Assembly: GCA_905250025.1 (NCBI GenBank)
Contig: CAJNOJ010000195.1
Coordinates: forward strand, 103,720-167,719
Length of the DNA: 64,000 bases
From: Adineta ricciae
Taxonomy: Eukaryota; Rotifera; Eurotatoria; Adinetida; Adinetidae
Direction: 5' to 3'
Shown here: piece by piece, positions 58,140 through 64,000 of the stretch
Layout of the letters: the number at the start of each line of letters is the position of its first letter
Position numbering within the stretch: position 1 is the stretch's first letter
The notes under the pieces: model-generated
Seen by the model: the letters and a program-made list of their open reading frames with translations, nothing else
Databases searched by the model: none
Told to the model about the DNA's origin: nothing
Program-made: the position numbers and the translations under genes

Positions 58140-59887
58140 CTACTCGTTTGATCCATCAAAAGCAACATTCGCTTCGGGTTCAATATAAAAAACGCCTTCG
58201 TTAAGATAACGTCTCAATTTAAGAAAATTAACATTTCCAATTGCTGATTTTGCCTCTTCACTATTCTGACAAATCGACTGGATGATTGCATATTTCATTT
58301 CTTTTCCTTCTTTGTCTTTCTCTGTCGAACGGTTGAGAAGAAATTCGAGAAAGCCGGGTTCATTATTCATTGCACATAATGCCCATGTTGATCGGGTCAA
58401 TTCGAATAAACAACGATATGCAGCCAATCGTAAATCAACAAACGGTTGTTTGGCGATTTGAATTATAATGGGCAAGACTGCAAATACTCGATTGCATAAA
58501 CGGTAGATTTGTTCGGTGAGATTGTGAATCTCTGATGTTGCTTGATCATTCGATGAAATATGAAATAAGTCAGCCAGACAAGAAAGTGAACGGATGCTGA
58601 AAACAAAAATTTGTTTATTATTATGAATTCCTACATCATTTACCGAACATCGGATTGTGCAGAGCGAATCATTTGAATTAGTTTCTCAATAAAATTGCCG
58701 AATTTTGCCACTGTCAACATGTATTCTTTCCCACGAAGTGTTTTACCGATAAAACCAATTGTATCTGAAATAATTGCGTTTCGCAAAGATGTACTACAGA
58801 AAAGTTCGTGTTTTTTTTTACCTAAACCGATAGCGACGTACGCACTGGCATCGGATTGAAGTAGCAGATCGAATAGAAACGGTAAAAATCGTTCAAGTAA
58901 TTGATTGATCGGATTTTCTGACAGATTATTTTGAAGCAAAACAAGATAATTTCGTAAATAACAGCCGAAAAATTTAATAAAACCCGGCTTAACCAATTCA
59001 TACAACGCATCGGCTTCGTTCGATGTTAATAACAATTGTAAATAATGTTCAATAACATTGGTTTTATTTTGTAAATATAATAAAGTATGTGACTTTTGTG
59101 TTAAAGTTGTTAACAGTTCCAAACAATTCATTAAATATAAAACATCATTATCACTATGTGTACAATCATGAAGAAATTCATCAAGTAAATGTTGCTCTTC
59201 GGTAATATGTTGATAAATTCTCGAATCGATCAAACATAAATCAATCAAATATTCGTATAGTCGAAGTTTCACAATTTCGTTTCTTTCGTTTGCTGAAAGT
59301 AAAATTTGTCTGTTGTTTCCATGAAAATATTGTTCTCGAAGATAAGTATTGAAAACATCAGTATTTTCAATTCGACTAACATTTCGAATCATTTGTTCGA
59401 GAATTTCCTTCGATTTTAACCATAAAGTTTGTTGATCACTATCGAGAAATAGATGAAGCAATGCATTGATATGCGAATGTTGAAACAAGTTTTGAATAAC
59501 ATAAAAACATTCTGATGTTGAACAATGCGTTAACTTTTCAAATGCTTTCAAACAAAGAAGGTTCACACGATATGAATAACCTGTTTGACGATCTAAACCA
59601 GTGTTTAACAATGGATAGAAATTTGTCATAATCTGCTCGATAGATAAATTGTTAATGAAATATTCACTAATGGAGCAGAGAAGACGTTCTACTTCATCGT
59701 TTTTGTTCGATCGAAATAGTTCGAAAAGATAAGTCCAAGGAATATGTTGATGAACCTGCTCGAACTGAACCGATGAAGTTATACTTGATAGTTCAATGTG
59801 AATACGTTCGAGAAGTTCAATACGCTGAGCGTCGGTTGTGGTGATCAGAAGATCTTCGAAAAGACGAAGAAGATTACTATTTTGCAT
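58140..59887 (-). CDS. PSMD5: PSMD5 (S5b), 26S proteasome base assembly chaperone
   Basis: The ATG at 59887 directly follows a splice acceptor (tttttcag). Exons are about 58822-59887, 58644-58764 and 58140-58596, giving roughly 550 residues. The whole chain is alpha-helical HEAT/ARM-like (LLRLFEDLLITTTDAQRIEL at the start). Best family matches are at the C-terminal half: DTIGFIGKTLRGKEYMLTV, LAAYRCLFELTRSTWALCAM, NNEPGFLEFLLNRSTEKDKE and LKLRRYLNEGVFYIEPEAN, which parallel human PSMD5 to its end. PSMD5 binds PSMC2 (Rpt1) and PSMD subunits during assembly of the regulatory particle base and is absent from mature 26S. A 57-nt intron (58765-58821) is stop-free and in frame if retained. Confidence 0.92.
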
Positions 59888-61234
59888 CTGAAAAAGAAAA
59901 AGATTTAGTCGGAATGTTTGTTATCGACAATGATCTAAACAGAAGAAATAAGTTGGAAATGGTGAGGAGAAGACAATGTGTACTTCGTACGTGTGACTCA
60001 GTCAGTAGGAATACTCGAATTCAAGTTCCGAATTAGACACTACTGATTATTCAAAAACATATTTTAGCAAAATGAGCATCGTTTTCATGCGAATTTCTAA
60101 AGCTTAAAGAAAAAATTATTGTTCTTTTCTAGATTTTGTACCGTTAAAATAATACTGGAAGTAAAATATCGTTTTTGTTGTATTATAACAGATAGATAAT
60201 ATTATTCTGTAACGTGAATCATCTTTTCATCTACAATTAGTTGAAAAACATTATTCACGATAGCAAAAATGACACTACAATTTTGTTCTTCTGTACAGCA
60301 CTGCAAACAACCGATGTATGTAACAGATGAAGATAAAGTTATTGACATACAATCGAATATAAAGTCGTTCTTTGATTAATTTAAACCTTCTAGAAGAAAT
60401 ACACCAATTGTCTTGCTTTAATTACCATGTTTTTAGTTTTGATTCATTCCACCAAACCAATCGTTTTATGATCATGCAAGTACTGTCGCTGCATGATGGT
60501 TTTCACATGTTGCGGAAGAGGTCGTACTTAAAACCAACCGGTAAGTTCATAAAGGTGCATGAGCTTAACAATTACAGCTAGTTATTTTCTTCTTTTTCTG
60601 CCTCAGTCTATCGAAATCGAAATCGATCAAATATGAACAATCGAATGCAAGAATTTAAGATCACAATTCATAAAAGAATCAATGCTGTCGATACTGTTCT
60701 TTATAAATCCACTTCTATGTCAATAAAACAGCTTCGAACAAAAGATTTCTTGTTTCATAAAGATCGATTTACTGAAATAATCGTTTACATTTTTTTAGAC
60801 ACCTTTTCATCCGTTGTCTCATTGAATCATAAAAGAAAGTAGTGTCCTGGCGGATATTTTCCTTCTGGTGATTTCAAAACAAGCTTCAATTCAGGCTCTA
60901 ACCATTCGTTTCGTTTGATTACTCAGATGAGCGCAACAACCAATCAGAAACAAGTATTAAAACTTCATGATGAAATAAACGATTGTTCAACACAAATGAA
61001 CAGCTTTCAATCGGTATTGCATCAAACCATGGAAATTTGTTCATAAAAGTGCTTGATTTTGTAAACATGTTGAGCGTGCTGTGTGATTGGTGTATATAAT
61101 CATCCATATTGATGAGGGGATGATTCATCATTATCCAATAGTGAAGTTGTGTTTCGTTTGCATTTCATCGATTTGAGACGTTTTTTTCCTTTGCTGATAT
61201 TATTGTAGATTATATGGTGCTTTAAATTTTTATA
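59888..61234. other. Divergent intergenic region
   Basis: A spacer of 1.35 kb between PSMD5 (-) and KAT5 (+). Several 60-70-codon frames show no coding character. One exception is a 39-codon frame at 60927-61046 whose ATG abuts a splice acceptor (listed separately). Confidence 0.4.
60927..61046 (+). CDS. Possible microprotein ORF
   Basis: An ATG placed immediately after gattactcag opens 39 codons (MSATTNQKQVLKLHDEINDC...), a polar helical sequence ending in a TAA stop. The acceptor-ATG arrangement matches that of nearby real genes. No family is recognised. On the other strand just upstream there is a short phrase KSPEGKYPPGHY, so this could instead be a decayed gene. Confidence 0.25.
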   Translation: MSATTNQKQVLKLHDEINDCSTQMNSFQSVLHQTMEICS

Positions 61235-63084
<1,850 letters not shown>

Positions 63085-63290
63085 AGCAACAGTTTTGTTT
63101 TCTCTATTGACTGATATTTTGTACAGATTCTACACTTTTTTCTCGCTTATTCATCTTTATTTTTTCATTTTGTGTCTTCTATTCATATAAAAGATCATTC
63201 GTACGAAAGAGAAGCATCATTGTGATCATTTAATCGCGTGGAGAGAAGTGAGAACACGGACTAATGATATTTCAGATATTTGTCAAAGAT

Positions 63291-64000
63291 ATGCGAACAT
63301 CTAAAACTCGTTCTTCATTGAATCCAACAACAGCTGAGTCATCTTTTCGATGGCAACAGTGTTCTCAATGTTTAAAATCCCTTTCAATCACTCAAGACAA
63401 TCATCAATGTTCAGATGAATTAACTTGTGTATTCGTTGAACATAATCGAGCTCAATTGATCATACAAGAACATAAATCTGGTTTGTTCATCAAGGATTTC
63501 CATAGACAATTCGCTTAGACTTGTTCCGTGTAGAGTATTTCAAAGATCTAGTACTGCCTTCGTTTATGCACTCAGATCTTGTGTTCATTTCTCCGGAAAC
63601 AATGCGACTATTCGGAGTTTCACATCGGAATGAACAGATTTGTTTAACATTGAAAACTAAAGATCAACAGCGTTTGCTCCGAATAGGCTATGTGTGGCCA
63701 AATTCAACAATAGCAGATAATCAAATAGCAATCAGTCGCTCGCTGTTCGACCAAGCATTCGAACAGCAGTTAATTGAACTACGAACTATTCCAAAAGATA
63801 ATCTTCGACATACAAGCTCAATCACATTGAAGTAGACAATGAGGAAGTATTGTTGACATTGGAAAGGATATGAATTCTATTTTTAGTGCGCTTGTTGCAT
63901 GTTCAACACGTAGTACGAATGAACGCCGTTTGATCACAATCTGTTTAAAACATCAATTAGGTGAGTTAATAGAGAGGAATAAAGGAGATCAGATTGATTT
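63291..64000 (+). CDS. 5' part of a possible AFG2-like AAA ATPase, cut by window edge
   Basis: The likely ATG is at 63291 (MRTSKTRSSLNPTTAESSFR). A 63264 ATG also exists, but an acceptor-like cag lies between them. The N-terminus has CSQCLKSLSITQDNHQC, a zinc-finger-like Cys/His set. Exon 2, after a 43-nt intron, reads DLVLPSFMHSDLVFISPETM, VSHRNEQICLTLK, RIGYVWPNSTIADNQIAISR. This resembles the double-psi-barrel-like N-domain of AFG2/SPATA5 and CDC48-type ATPases. Exon 3 (from about 63890) reads ALVACSTRSTNERRLITICL and runs to a donor near the edge. No AAA motor is in the window, so the assignment is tentative. It starts 206 bp after KAT5 on the same strand. Confidence 0.5.

Noticed and set aside
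60372-60842. Two forward 69-codon frames in the PSMD5-KAT5 spacer
   Set aside because: Composition is ordinary for AT-rich non-coding DNA, with no splice or start support.

Overview
The window is nuclear DNA of an animal. It is AT-rich and gene-dense. Most introns are about 45-70 nt with GT...AG ends, many 3' ends carry AATAAA-like signals, and the gene set is animal: INCENP, RICTOR, Kv7 channel, COP9 subunit 4, PSMD5, Tip60 and SPMIP1. Short introns, splice acceptors sitting on or just before many start codons, a single-exon coiled-coil/propeller protein and a bacterial-looking LigB-type gene would all fit a bdelloid rotifer or a related spiralian. That placement is an inference from style and was not tested. 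Two single N bases (23823, 36385) mark assembly joins, and each lies beside a local repeat.

Layout. 0-8 kb: a LigB-like dioxygenase gene running off the left edge (-), an INCENP-like gene (+), and a WSC plus multi-EGF single-pass membrane protein (+). 8-10.4 kb: a Lifeguard/TMBIM channel-like protein (-). 11.5-21.6 kb: four head-to-tail genes on +: complex III hinge subunit UQCRH, ATP synthase delta, microsomal epoxide hydrolase and RICTOR. Gaps of 170-300 bp make this the best operon candidate. 22.6-26.7 kb (-): a small membrane protein next to an assembly duplication, a ZFAND-type A20/AN1 protein, and a coiled-coil/propeller protein. 27-31 kb (+): a divergent B-type cyclin and a secreted DUF4139 protein. 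31.9-36.3 kb (-): a large C2H2 zinc-finger regulator with an N-terminal RRKQ (NuRD-recruiting type) motif. 38.4-40.1 kb (-): an ankyrin-repeat protein. 40.7-43.7 kb: mostly unassigned. 43.75-48 kb (+): a KCNQ/Kv7 potassium channel. 48.3 kb (-): a small unknown protein. 50 kb (+): SPMIP1, an axonemal microtubule inner protein. 50.8-59.9 kb (-): a tandem-domain tyrosine phosphatase, COPS4 and PSMD5. 61.2-64 kb (+): KAT5/Tip60 and the start of a possible AFG2-like ATPase.

No tRNA, rRNA, CRISPR array or clear mobile element was recognised by eye. The genes are mostly housekeeping and regulatory, and they share no obvious pathway apart from the two respiratory-chain subunits lying side by side. 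Exon borders were assigned by hand from reading-frame continuity, so small exons may have been missed.
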